64,000 bases of DNA, taken from assembly GCA_900491605.1 (NCBI GenBank), contig UESW01004417.1:494142-558141 (forward strand), in the 5' to 3' direction. This stretch comes from Calamus simplicifolius. Lineage: Eukaryota; Streptophyta; Magnoliopsida; Arecales; Arecaceae. Positions 1 through 11,184 of this stretch are shown here, one piece after another. Made by a program: the position numbers and the translations under genes. The stretch's first letter is position 1. The number at the start of each line of letters is the position of its first letter. The notes under the pieces were generated by a model. The model did not search any database, was not told the origin of the DNA, and saw nothing but the letters and a program-made list of their open reading frames with translations.

Positions 1-529
1 TTTTCATCTTATCAATTAACTATTACACTATGTTAATCTTCATGTGATACAAATGGTAGTGCCTGCTATTGAGTTTTCTCAAACTACACAACCTATGAGA
101 CAATTCAGTGTGGGCCTGAATCATGGTAAAATTGATAAAAGTAGAAACTATCAAAGGTGTCATCAAAGATTTCAAAAATATATGATGATTGGGGAATGCT
201 TCTACTTCCACTTCTCATCCTGTGTTTAAGCCTCCATTACTCATTTATGCTTGATTAAATACCATTTTCTGGTCAGTACTTGTAGACATGCTAGACGATT
301 GAGTGGTCATTCTTATCAGATTTCCTAAGTTGGTCCATGTTAATTATGTGCTAGGCAAATATAATTTAGAGCTAGTTGATTTCACAACATCCAATTTCAA
401 AACCATTTTTAAAGCTTAAAAATCATGTCCTCTTAATTAGTTCATTGAACTGCATCAATTACTCTACTTGTTGGTGAGATGACACATTGTTATTGTCAAA
501 CTGCTAAACACTCTGTACTCAAAACACAG
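1..529. other. AT-rich sequence upstream of the RPL13 exon
   Basis: I see no coding sequence or named repeat here. It ends in a splice acceptor (AG at 528-529) for the RPL13-like exon, so it is probably intron sequence of that gene or pseudogene, whose earlier exons would lie left of the window. Confidence 0.5.
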
Positions 530-698
530 GTCAATGCAGAAAAGGTTGCAGTTTCTGGTAGAAAGAGGACTCAAAAGCTGTACAGGAGGCATTCAGGAAG
601 GCCGGGTGGTATGAAGGTGGAGACGTTCAATCAACTTCAGCAGAGAATTCCTGAAAGATAATTCAACATGCTGTCCAGGCATGCTTCCTAAAGGGAGG
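530..698 (+). pseudogene. RPL13: Single exon of plastid 50S ribosomal protein L13, two frame breaks
   Basis: The exon reads NAEKVAVSGRKRTQKLYRR and then HSGRPGGMK...QQRIPER, the conserved C-terminal half of bacterial-type L13 as found in the nucleus-encoded chloroplast protein, which binds 23S rRNA early in assembly of the large subunit. It sits between a good acceptor (AG at 528-529) and a donor (GTAAG from 699). After IPER the frame meets TAA at 659-661. The expected continuation (IIQHAV..GMLPKGR) can be read only by changing frame twice, as if one base were missing near 657 and another near 678. No other L13 exon was found downstream. This is a decayed copy, or a real exon with two assembly errors. 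Confidence 0.8.
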
Positions 699-2599
699 GT
701 AAGACAAAACTTAATGTATATCCTATTTTCCTCAAATGCAAAAGAATCGTGTCAAAGAGCAGCAGAAGAAAGCTAGATATCTACCTGCCAAATTTATTGA
801 TCATACAATATGTCTTGAAGAGAAGATGCCATTTTGTTTTTTCACTAGAACGTGGACTAACATTTTCAAAAAAAGTAACGGAAGAGGAAAACACAAAAAC
901 ACTAGACAATTTAACTAATCATACTTATTAATCATAAAAATCTGCTGCTACTGTGAAGCTACTTGATGAGAGGATTTCATCAAATGTGCAGAAGCTGGAC
1001 GTAACTCACTAAAGGATTCTACATATGGTGCTCACTTTAAATAGGACTGTCGATATGTCAGAAGCTCAATATGGTACTAGAAAAACTTTTCCTGCTATGA
1101 AGATAAAAGGACAATGGAGACTTTTGGGAATTTGATTCATGATTGCGTTTAATTCAGATTGCTTCATAAATATTTTTTTTATTGGTTGACATGATGTAAG
1201 TTGATTCCTTTTTACGGTTCATTTCCTGAATAGTCAGAAAGCCATTATAAATTGTTTGGGTCTTGGCCCATATTTTGTTGAATGTGTATTTCTCTGCATA
1301 TCATTTGTTTGTTCTCCAAGAAAACTGATTACATCATCGTAGTGTTGTCATGGCATCCATTGTACTTAACAGTTATCAGGATCTAACAGCATACTTTTCA
1401 AAATTAATCTTTGATGCTCTTTTATTATATTTTATGAGAGGCCAATCTTGTTATAGCCTGCAACAAGAGAATATCTCCAGAGTAGTGCACAGGCAGACAA
1501 CTTCCTATTAAATGAAACATTGTTCCAATTAACTTCTCAAATTTTTAATATTCATAGCATTTTGAAGGTTTTTCTTAAGATGCAATTTATTATTACTTCA
1601 TTTTGATGGCCTTTCTTATCTACACTGATTTCCTTTCTTATCATAAGATTGTGACATTAGGAAGGGAAACGGGACTATGGAAGAGAATGGATCTAGTTTG
1701 ATAATGGAGCTTGGTGTATTGAATGTTTTTTTTGTAGTTGATTGACTATAAACAATGCTGAATTGATTTTTTGCCTTGCTTTAAGTTTCTCGTCCATCAG
1801 CAATACTGCCTCGATGCTCTTGATCTAAATAATTTGCTGTCAGCGGCAATCGTATGTTTTTGTTTAAAAGGTAGTCTTTGGCATCATCATCATCATCCAT
1901 CGCTGCACGTTAAGGCATGATGGGAGTTCTTGGGCAATGTCATGTGGTGAGCAAACCGTGTGATGTTTATTTTCTTGCGGCTATATTGCCAAAGCTTTCA
2001 TCCCAGTTCTTGATATCTGGCTCTTATGATTGGCAGGGAACAAATGAACCTTCTGTGATCAGATTACCTTACAAGAAGAAAAGAACTTGATGCGCAATAA
2101 CCAATTGATGGGGCACTGAAAGTTTATTGATGTTCTATTCAAATGATGCATGTGGTCCTAAGAGTAGAAGTGGGGAGGAAAGCATAAAGCGCAGAGATTG
2201 TTTCATATGATAGCCCAACATCTAGTGATGAAACTCTTTTAGCTCCTACATGTCTAGTGATACTTAACACGGAAGTGAGGATTGCTTCAGTAGTTGCATG
2301 TGGACGTTACACACTAGCATTGTTCACTTCATGCTACATCAGAGGGGGAGCCAGTAAATGGTGTTCAAAGGACTGTTTCATATGTACATTTCTCAAGTGT
2401 AGAGTCCCAAGGCAGCCGAAGACATCTTAATAATTTGATGTCTAATGTACAAAATATTAGTATTTGATGTATACATATATATTTATCTTATTTTATGAAA
2501 TGTATTTTTTATTCTTAAATTTAAATTTTCATCTATAAATTTCATTAGAAGGCATTAAATATATATAATTAAAAATAATTTAAATTTATAAGAATAAAA
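699..2599. other. AT-rich sequence without a recognised gene
   Basis: There are no convincing exons. The expected last RPL13 exon was looked for and not seen. A stretch at about 2240-2320 translates to something faintly like an RCC1 repeat, but it is too weak to call. From about 2450 the sequence becomes strongly AT-rich and leads into the CACTA-type repeats. Confidence 0.5.
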
Positions 2600-3166
2600 A
2601 TTTGATAAATTTTATTAGGTTAATGATGGATTAGTGATGGATTTCTGATAGAAATAACAGTGACGGATTAGTGACGAAAATATTATGATGATTAGTGATG
2701 GAACAATAACGAATGATTGATGGATTCTTTCGTCACTAATTCATCACTATTAGTGGCGGCTATGACGAAAGTTTTAGTGACTAAATTTCGTCAATAATCC
2801 GTCACTAAATTATGATGGAATAGTGATGAAAATATTTGTGACGGAATAGTGACAGAATAATACGTGATGGATAGTCCGTCACTAATCCGTCACAATTTAG
2901 TGACAAAAATATGTTTCGTCATAAATTTTTTATGGAATATTTTGTTATAAATCCATCATAATTTAGTGACGAAAATGTTTCGTCACAAATTTTTGACAGA
3001 ATATTCCATCATAAATTCATCGCTATTATTTTGTGACGGACCTCTTTCCGTCACTAAATTTAGTGACGACAAAAATGGTGACGATAAGATTTTCGTCACT
3101 AATCCGTCACTAAACCCAGTTTGTGACATGGAAATTTTGTCACTATTATACTATTTTCTTGTAGTG
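2600..3166. mobile_element. Terminal fragment of a CACTA (En/Spm) DNA transposon
   Basis: The right end is TTTTCTTGTAGTG (3154-3166), the reverse complement of CACTACAAGAAAA, the classic plant CACTA terminal inverted repeat. The 500 bases inside it hold many short direct and inverted copies of a GTGACGGA / TTTCGTCAC / TTAGTGACGAAA-like motif, as expected of subterminal repeats that bind the transposase. No matching left end with CACTACAAG was found upstream and there is no transposase reading frame, so this is a truncated or non-autonomous copy. The left limit is approximate. Confidence 0.75.
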
Positions 3167-3429
3167 AAAGGGCTTCATAAAGTTGTTGATGAAGCTATTC
3201 TTCGAAGAAAGACCTACCAGAAGTCTCGGAAGTCATAGCCGTAAGCTTGAAAAAGCTCGTAAGGAAAAGGCCTAGAGATTGGGATGTCCTCTGAGTTTTT
3301 GAGTGTATTAAGTATGTTTTACCTTGCTCAGGATCCCTCCTATCCTTTTAAGGACCCTTGGTATCCGTCCGGGGATCAGCCACGTGGAGTTCCGTAGAAG
3401 AAAATGTCTGCTAAACTCATGGTGATTAC

Positions 3430-4144
3430 GTGAGTTCGAAGATGGTTGGTGGGCCTAGTCCCAAGGATGTATGCGTCAGATGGTTGATGGGCCAGGTCCC
3501 ATCGAACGCGTGGGTCAGGTGGTTGGTGGGTCTGGTCCCATCGACCACACGGATCAGGTGGTTGATGGACCTAGTCCCGTCAGGTGCGTGGGTTAGGTGG
3601 TTGGTGGGCCTAATCCTGTCAGACGCGTGGGTCAGATGGTTGGTAGGCCTGGCTCACATGGCGGGCCACATAGGCACCGCAGTTTGCTCGGGAGTCGATG
3701 CGAAGGCTGGTGCTGCAGCCAACACTGAGATCAACTCCGAAGAGGACGGGCCGCAAGGGCCGACTTGATGAGGAGGGGTCGCTGAGGATCAACTCAAAGA
3801 AACGAGCCGCCAAGGGCACCTTAGAGAAGCGGGACCACCGAGGGCCGCCTTGGAGAGACGGGGCCGCCGAGAGCCGTATTGGAGAAGCGGGGCCACCGAG
3901 GGCTGCCTTGAAGAAGCGGGGCCGCGAGGTCCTTCTTGAAGAGACAGGGCTGCCGAGGGCCGTCTTGGAGAAGCAGGGCTGCCGAGGGTCACCTTGGAGA
4001 GATGGGGCCGTCAAGGGCCGCCTTGGAGAAGTGGGGCCACCGAGGGCCACCTTAAGAGACAAGACCGCCGAGGGCCGCCTGTTTTGATCTCCGCTGTCAA
4101 TTAGCTCTATCGTTATCGATTACATGGTGCTACCGGCTATATCA
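3430..4144 (-). repeat. TE1 3' LTR with two tandem arrays
   Basis: The LTR ends at 4144 (…TATATCA), followed by a polypurine tract on the minus strand. It carries a roughly 30-40-bp repeat built on GGTCAGGTGGTTGGTGGGCC (3440-3650) and a roughly 30-bp repeat built on CGAGGGCCGCCTTGGAGA (3785-4080). Both arrays recur in the same order in the right LTR fragment (10036-10630), which identifies them as LTR sequence. Long reading frames across the second array exist on both strands and are by-products of the repeat. Confidence 0.75.
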
Positions 4145-4171
4145 GATCCCTCCCCCGCTCCTGAGCTTAAG
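4145..4171 (-). promoter_or_regulatory. TE1 polypurine tract
   Basis: The plus strand reads GATCCCTCCCCCGCTCCTGA directly after the LTR end, so the minus strand carries a purine-rich run next to the 3' LTR. This is the usual site where plus-strand DNA synthesis is primed. The equivalent site in TE2 is at 38696-38717. Confidence 0.65.
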
Positions 4172-4365
4172 TGGCCACGTGTCCGTCGATCCTTGAGCAA
4201 AAGAGTGCAAAAATTTATCATGATTGTTGGTTTTATGTGCCATTAATCATCGAAGGCGGTGCGTGCCTCTCCGAGGCGATGTCGCTTCGAAGTCCATCCG
4301 TATTTAAGGAGAAGCTCAAAAAGTGAAGCTGATTTCGGGCGCGTCGAGGGAAGATCTCTCGGGAG

Positions 4366-4755
4366 ATGGAAAAGTCGGGCGCCAATGCGTACGATGCCGA
4401 GGAGAGGGCCGCCCTGGCAGAGTCTAATGCCCGGGAGGCCAAGGAGAGGAGGACCGACACTGAGGCCCAAGCCCAGAGCACCGAGGCCCGAGCCGGGGAA
4501 GCCGAGAACCGAGCCCAGGATGCCGAGACCCAGGCTCAGCATGCCATCGAGCAGTTCAAGAGCTCCCCGGTGCTCGAGCAGGAGGTGACAAAGGCCAACC
4601 TCGACGCATATGTCCAAGGCTTCGAGCATTGCAAGGAGAATGTCACCTAGGTCTTTGGGATCGACAACCTCGGCACCATCCGGCCCAAAGACCCGGACGA
4701 CGAGGAGTCGAATGAGGATGACGTTGACTGTGAGCCGAGGCCCACCGAGTCATAG
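4366..4755 (+). pseudogene. TE1 antisense ORF, C-terminal part
   Basis: This frame runs against the retrotransposon. It encodes an Ala/Glu/Arg-rich coiled coil (repeated AxxAExRA) and then a tail with FKSS, LDAYVQGFEHCKE and, after an in-frame TAG at 4648-4650, RPKDPDDEESNEDD before the final stop at about 4755. The same tail occurs in TE2 (YKAS, LDAYIQGFEMCKA, IRPGDSDEEP), so the TAG is a nonsense mutation within a longer protein. A pyrimidine-rich end and AATGAAAAAGGAAAA at about 4842 resemble a transcript 3' end. The N-terminal domain seen in TE2 is missing here. The function is unknown. Confidence 0.65.
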
Positions 4756-5059
4756 ATCCCTAGTCCTTCTCTTGTTATTTCTTTTCCTTCTCTTTGCTTG
4801 TAACCGACCCTAGGGTCAGATTTTGTAATTCCTTTGAACATCAATGAAAAAGGAAAATCTTTTGCTCAAGTGTTTTACTTAGCTTTTGTAGTAGTTTCGT
4901 TTTCTTGTAATGGTGTACTGGTCCCAGCCTTTAGGCTTGGCAGCAAATGGCCATAGTCATCTTGATGGTCTAATCGGGATTTCCACGGACTCGTGGCATC
5001 GACCGAGTCCTTAGTCCCTTAGGTGCTTGTCAAAGTGATTGTAGGATGCTAGTGTCAGC

Positions 5060-6945
5060 CAAGGAATGCTTAGGCATGCTTAGGAGTCCTCCAGAACCGC
5101 CTAGGGGGTTTCGTGTGCCGGTCCGAGGGGCAACTCGAGCGGAACAAAACTGTCAGGGTTTTGAACCGCCTCGGGGCCGTCTCCACGTCGAACCGAGTGG
5201 TAACCCACTAGTCGCGAGTCTGCCGAGCTCCTTTAGAACCATCTCGGGGGTTTGTGTGCCAACCCAAGGAGCGACTCGAATGGAAACAAAACTATCGGGG
5301 TCTTGAACCACCTAGAGGTGTCTCCATATCGGACCGAGTGGTGATCCGTTAGTCACATATCTGCCGAGCTCCTTTAGAACACCTCGGGGGTTTGTGTGCT
5401 GACCCGAGGGGCAACTTGAATGGGAACGAAACTATCGGGGTCTGAAACTGCCTTGGAGGCATCTCCATGCCGGATCGAGTGGTGACTCGTTAGTTGTGTA
5501 TCCGCCGAGCTTCTTTAGAACTGCCTCGGAGGTTTATGTGCCGACCCGAGGGGTGAATCAAATGGGAATGAAACTGTTGGGGTCTTGAACCGCCTCGAGG
5601 GCGTCTCCACACCGGACTGAGTGGTAACCCACTAGTCGCATATCCGCCGAGCTCCTTTAGAACCGTCTCAAGGATTTGTGTACCGACCAAAGGGGTGATT
5701 CAAACGGGAACGGAACTATCGAGGTCTTGAACCACCTCAGGGGCGTCTCCACGCCGGACCGAGTGGTGACCCTTAGTCACGTATCCGCTGAGCTCCTTTA
5801 GAATTGCCTCGGGGGTTTGTGTGCCAACCCGAGGGGAGACTCGAACGGGAATGGAACTATCGGGGTCTTGAACCATCTCGGGGGCATCTCCATGCCGGAC
5901 CGAGTGGTAACCCACTAGTCGCGTATCCGTCGAGCTCCTTTAGAACCGCTCGGTGGTTTGTGTGCCAACCCGAGAGAAGACTCGAATGGGAACAGAACTG
6001 ACGGAGTCTTAAACTGCCTCGGAGGCATCTTTATGCTGGACCAAGTGGTAACCCACTAGTCGCGTATCCGCCAAGCTCTTTTAGAACCGCCTCGGGGGTT
6101 TGTGTGTCAGCCCAAGAGGCAACTCGAACGGGAACGGAACTGTTGGGGTCTTGAACTGCCTCAGGGGCGTCTCCACGCCAGATTGAGTAGTAACCCACTA
6201 GTCACGTATCTGTCGAGCTCCTTTAGAATCGCCTCGGGGGTTTGTATGCTGGCCGAGGGGCGACTCAACAGGAACGGAACCAACTCGGGGCATCTCGAAT
6301 CGCCTCAGGGGCGTCTCCACGCTGGACCAAGTGGTAACCCACTAGTCACGTATCCGTCGAGCTCCTTTAGAACCACCTCGGGGGTTTGTATACCGACTCG
6401 AGGGGCGACTCGAACGGAAACAAAACAGTCAGGGTCTTGAACCACCTCGGCAGCGTCTCCACACCAGACTGAGTGGTAGCCCACTAGTCGCGTATCCGCC
6501 GAGCTCCTTTAGAACCATGTTGGGAGTTTGTATGCCGACCCGAGGGGCGACTCGAACGAGAATGAAACTATCGGGGTCTTGAACTGCCTCGGGGGCATCT
6601 CCATGCCGAACCAAGTGGTAACCCACTAGTCGCGTATCAGCCGAGCTCCTTTAGAACCGCCTCGGGGGTTTGTGTATCGGCCCAAGAGGTGACTCAAATG
6701 GAAACGAAACTGTCAAGATCTTGAACCGCCTCGGGAGCGTCTCCACATCGGACCAAGTGGTAACCCACTAGTCGCGTATCCGCCAAGCTCCTTTAGAACG
6801 CCTCAGGGGTTTGTGTGCCAGCCCGAGGGGTGACTCGAATGGAAACGAACTGTCATGGTCTTGAACCACCTCGGGGGCATCTCCATGCTGGATCGAGTGG
6901 TAACCTACTAGTCGCATATCCTCGAGCTCCTTTAGATGTCAGATC
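5060..6945. repeat. TE1 tandem array, about 13 units of 141 bp
   Basis: The marker GAGCTCCTTTAGAAC recurs about every 141 bases. Each unit contains two stem-loops: CCTCGGG … CCCGAGG around a loop like GGTTTGTGTGCCGA (for example 5807-5834), and a nested stem with apex GGCGT-CTCC-ACGCC (5742-5755) or GGCAT-CTCC-ATGCC (5883-5896). The array lies between the antisense ORF and integrase, exactly where TE2 has its own 141-bp array. Tandem repeats in this 3' region are known for Tat/Ogre-type elements. The paired stems are discussed under findings. Confidence 0.85.
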
Positions 6946-7186
6946 CTCAGCTTCGGAGGTGAGTCAAACATAACATTTGGGAATTCCTTTTATTATTATC
7001 AGTCGAAGGGGTACATCATTAATAATATTGGCGAAGGTTGTCCGCATTCCAGGTACATGGGATGGGCTGTCTGATAATATGGCGAAGGTTGTCCGCATTC
7101 CAGGTATGTGGGATGGGCTATCTGTCAAGCTCTTCGATCCGGTACGCTCCTCAGTGAAGTACTTTGGTGACCCGGTAAGGCCCCTC

Positions 7187-10035
7187 CTAGTTTGGAGATA
7201 ATTTGCTCCCCTCCGTTGGCTTGGACATCTCGCCTTTCTGAGGACTAGCTCTCCGAGGCAAAACATCTTGGGATGGACCCAGGCATTGTAATATTTGGTC
7301 GTTCACTGGTGGAATGTGGCCATTCTGAGCCGCCCGGTCGTGCGCCTCATCAATGAAGTCGAGGTTAGCTTTCAGCTGCGTGGGGTTATCCTTTTCATTG
7401 TATGACTCCACTCAGAGGCTTGGAAGGCCGATCTTGACGGGGATGACTGCCTCGGATCCAAAGATGAGGCTGAAGGGGGTCTCTCCGTTGGGGCCTATGG
7501 AGTTGTCTGATATGCCCATAGCACGCTTAGAAGCTCCTTCACCCATTTGCCCTTAGACTCATCCAACTGGGTTCTAAGCCCTCGGAGGATGGTCCGGTTC
7601 ATGACTTCGGCCTCTTCGTTGGTCTATAGATGGCTGACAGAGGTGAACCGGGGATGTTTAGCTTAGCGCAGAATGTCTTTAATGTGGCATTGTCGAACTA
7701 CTGGCTATTGTCGGTGATGATGGTATGAGGTATCCCGAACCAGCATATGATGGACCTCCAGAAGAAGGATTTGACTTTGCTCTCGGTGATCTTAGCCAAC
7801 GCTTCGACTTCGACCCACTTGGTGAAGTGGTCGACGGCGACGAGTAAGAACTTCCGCTGACCCGAGACCGGGGGGAACGGCCCAAGGATGTCCATTCTCC
7901 ACTGAGCAAAGGGCAACGGGGTCAAAAGCGAACGCAGTGGAGAGGCCGGCTGTCGTTGGATGTGAGCATGCCATTGGCAGCCATCACACTTCCGGACCAG
8001 TTCGGAGGCATTCTCCCTATGGTGAGCCAGTAATATCCTTGGTGGAGAGCTTTCTGTGCTAGCGATCTGTCTCCTAGGTGGTCTCCACAGATGCCTCCAT
8101 GTATCTCTTTTAGGATGCAATTGGCTTATGCAGGACCAACGCATTTAAGAAGGGGGTAGGAGAAAAACCTTTTGTATAGTCATCCGTCTAGCAAGGTGAA
8201 CTGGAAGGCTCTCCATTTGAGCAGTCTGGCTTTCTCGCGATTGGTCGTGAGGGTGCCGTCAGTGAGGTAGCGATGTAGGCATCCATCCATGTCAGCTCTT
8301 GCGCGACTCGAAGGACTTCTTCTTTGTCTTCGATGCTGGGTCTTTCAAAGTGTTCGATGTAGGTGTTCCCCAGACGTTGTCCGCCGAAGTGGCCAACCAG
8401 AAAAGAGTGTTGGCCTTGGCATTCTCGCTTCGGAGGATATAACCGATGCTGAAATACATCAGTGAGGAGGTCAGAAGCTTAACCTTCTCCAAGTATCGAG
8501 CCATGACGGGATCCCATGCCTCATACTCCCCGTTGATTTATCCGGAGATGAGCTGGGAGTCGGTGAAGGCCCTAAGATGCTTCACTTTGAGCTCCTGGAC
8601 GAGCCTTAACTCAGCCAGCACGGCTTTGTACTTGGCCTAGTTGTTTGAGGCTTTGAAGAGGAGCCGGAGGGCGTATTCCATCTTCTTGCCCTTCGGACCC
8701 ACAAGGAAGAGACCGGCACCGCTTTCTTGGGAGTTTGAGGCGCCGTCCACGTGGAGGATCCAAAACTCCCCTACGTCCTGAGCTCAGCATCTGATTGCAC
8801 TAGTGGGGGTTCTTCTACCTGTTCCTCAGTCCAAGTGCACTCGACTAAGAAATGGCCAAGACTTGGGGCTTCAAAACTGGCCTTGCTAGGAATGAGAGGT
8901 CGAACTCTCCCAACTTGATTGCCCATTTGGCCAGCCGTCCAAGGTGTCATGATGGGATAGAATAGCTTTGAGGGGTTGGTCCGTAAGCACCACGATGTTG
9001 TGAGCTTGGAAATATGGCTTGAGACGCTGAGCGGAGATGATAAGGAAAAATGATTTTCTCTATTTTGGAGTATCTGATCTCGATGTCATGGAGTACTTTG
9101 CTTGCATAGTAGATGGGCTTCTGAGTTCCATCAATATTGAGGCATACTAGAACGGAGCTGACGGCTTCCGAGGAGGCGGCAAGGTAGAGGAAAAGGCTCT
9201 CCCTGTCCTTTGGCTTCGACAGCAATGACGAGGTAGATAGGAACTTCTTCGGTCCTTCGAAGGCTCTTTGGCAGTCTTTCGTCCACTCGAACCCGTTCAC
9301 CTTGCGCAGGGCCTTGAAGAAAGGCAGACATCTCTCGGCCAACTTGGAGAGAAAACGACTCAAGGCCACCACCCTCTCGGTGAGCCGCTGCACTTCTTTC
9401 TTATTAGCCAGTGGCCTTATGTCAAGGAAGGCATTGATCTTCTCTGGATTTGCTTCGATCCCACGCTGCGTCACCATGAAGCCGAGGATCTTCCCTGCCG
9501 TAACCCCGAAAGTGCACTTTCGCGAGTTTAGCTTCACTTGGTCGCGGCGGATATTACTGAAGGTCTCTTCCAGGTCAGAGATATGGTTGGAGGCACAGAT
9601 GGTCTTTGTCAGCATGTCGTTCACGTACACTTCCATATTCCGTCCGAGTTGGTCTTTGAAGACCTTATTCATCAGTCTCTGGTAAGTTGCTCTGCATTCT
9701 TTAGGCCGAAAGGTATTACCTTATAGCAGTGGATGCCCTTCTTCGGTTACGAAGGAGGTATGCTCCTCAGTCCATCTTTATTTGGTTGTACCCAAAGAAA
9801 ACATCTATAAAACTGAGGAGTTCGTGACCGAACGTGGAATCCACCATCTGGTCAATCTGGGGCAGTGGAAGCTGTCCTTTGGGCATGCCTTGTTGAGGTC
9901 GGTGAAGTTGATGCAGATCCTTCAGCTCCCATTGGCCTTACGGACAATCACCATATTGGCCAACCAATTCGGGTAATGTGCTTCCGGATGTGGCCGGCAG
10001 CAAGCAGCTTGCTGACTTCTTCGTCAAGGGCTTTC
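7187..10035 (-). pseudogene. pol: TE1 pol remnant: RT, RNase H, integrase
   Basis: From high to low coordinates the minus strand holds broken RT (9673-10020, several frames), an open segment of RT plus RNase H (9672-8947), the second RNase H end (about 8504-8292, RSENAKA), the integrase core (8144-7698: CDGCQ zinc-binding end, DILGPFPP, DHFTKWVEVEAL, TDN) and the integrase C-terminal region (7411-7187). The RT catalytic box reads YVNDM instead of YVDDM, so one of the two essential aspartates is lost. Many stops and frame changes separate the pieces. The polyprotein would have supplied reverse transcription and integration; this copy cannot. Confidence 0.85.
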
Positions 10036-10630
10036 TGTCGGTGCGTGGGTCAGGTGGTTGATGGACCTGGTCTCATCGGGCGCGTGGGTCAGGTGGTTTG
10101 TGGGCCTGGTTCCCATTGACCGTACAGGTCAGGTGGTTGGTGGGCCTGGTCCTGTCAAGCGCGTGGGCCAAATGGTTGGTGGGTCTGGCTTACGTGGGGG
10201 GCCACGTAGGCACCACAGTTCCTTGAGAGTCGATGCAGAGGTTGATGATGCAGCCAGCGCTGAGACCGACTCCGGAGCCGAGGGTAATCTTGGAGAAGTA
10301 GAGCCATCGAAGCCGCCTTGGAGAGACGAGGCCATCGAGGACCACCTTAAAGAAGTGGGGCCACCGAGGGCCACCTCGGAGAGACAGGACCGCCGAGGGC
10401 TGCCTTGGAGAGACCGAACCACCGAGGGCTGCCTTGAAGAGACGGGGCCGCCAAGGACTCCTTGGAGAAGCTGAGCCGTCGAGGACCGCTTGGAGAGACG
10501 GGGCCGCTGAGAGCCGCCTCTTAGAGATGGGCCGCCGAGGATCGCCTTGGAGAGACGGCGCTACCTGTTTTGATCTTCGCCATCAGTTAGCTATGTCGTT
10601 ATCGATTACGTGATGCTACTGGCCACATCT
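10036..10630 (-). repeat. TE1 5' LTR fragment
   Basis: This repeats the order of 3440-4144: the GTGGGTCAGGTGGTTG array, a unique bridge containing GAGTCGATGC, the CGAGGGCCGCCTTGGAG array and the end TTATCGATTAC. It begins in the middle of the LTR, directly against RT sequence, so the LTR start, primer-binding site, gag and protease were removed by one deletion. Confidence 0.75.
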
Positions 10631-11179
10631 CTGCCCTTCCCAAAGGGTACCAGTTTCCATCAACATTTTTCCAAAGCATTTTAATCTCTATTTCCGTCCT
10701 CCAAAACCATCATCAAACTCTTCCTTCCTCTTTTCCAATACTGCCATCATTCTCGCATTTCATCGGCTCATCATTTCCAAAATAATGCTTTCAATTTGTG
10801 CCAGACATGGTGAAACATGTGCAAATAATATCGTTTTTATTACACCAAAATAAGGGGGGAAAAAAACCAAACCCATATATACAAAGATCAAGAACTAATA
10901 TTCCACCAAATACCAATAAGAAGCATTACTGCAAACTATATGGCATATATTTTCATATTCACAACACTACCACGGAGCAAATTCCAATCAGCTCATCTCC
11001 AACATATATACTCTCTGCATCCATTCAGCTTCCTTCCTCTATGCTTGCATCTCAGCTTCATCCTGTGCTAATTATATAAACTGGAAGACCCGACTCAACA
11101 ATGAACAGGATCAATCTTGTGAATCTAGCACATGTAGTCTCATTGTGATACGAGGACAAGCAAATGCTATATATATATA
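10631..11179. other. AT-rich spacer between TE1 and TE3
   Basis: There is no recognisable gene. The sequence is low-GC and ends in the TA repeat (about 11168-11184) into which TE3 inserted. Confidence 0.5.
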
Positions 11180-11184
11180 TATAT

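Larger units (their letters stand above)
3190..10630 (-). mobile_element. TE1: internally deleted Tat-type Ty3/gypsy retrotransposon
   Basis: The element reads on the minus strand. From right to left it holds an LTR fragment (10036-10630), pol (RT, RNase H, integrase), a 141-bp tandem array, an opposite-strand antisense ORF and the 3' LTR ending at 4144. Gag, protease, the start of RT and the start of the right LTR are gone: RT sequence runs straight into LTR sequence at about 10035. Order and sequence match TE2, so it is the same family. The left LTR start is not sharp, being truncated or diverged beside the CACTA end, and I could not identify a target duplication. Confidence 0.8.

Noticed and set aside
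2230..2330. Possible degraded RCC1 repeat (VRIASVVACGRYTLA)
   Set aside because: Only about 15 residues fit, no blade signature follows and no splice context is visible; probably chance.
3619..4087. 147- and 129-codon frames
   Set aside because: They lie in the tandem array of the TE1 LTR.
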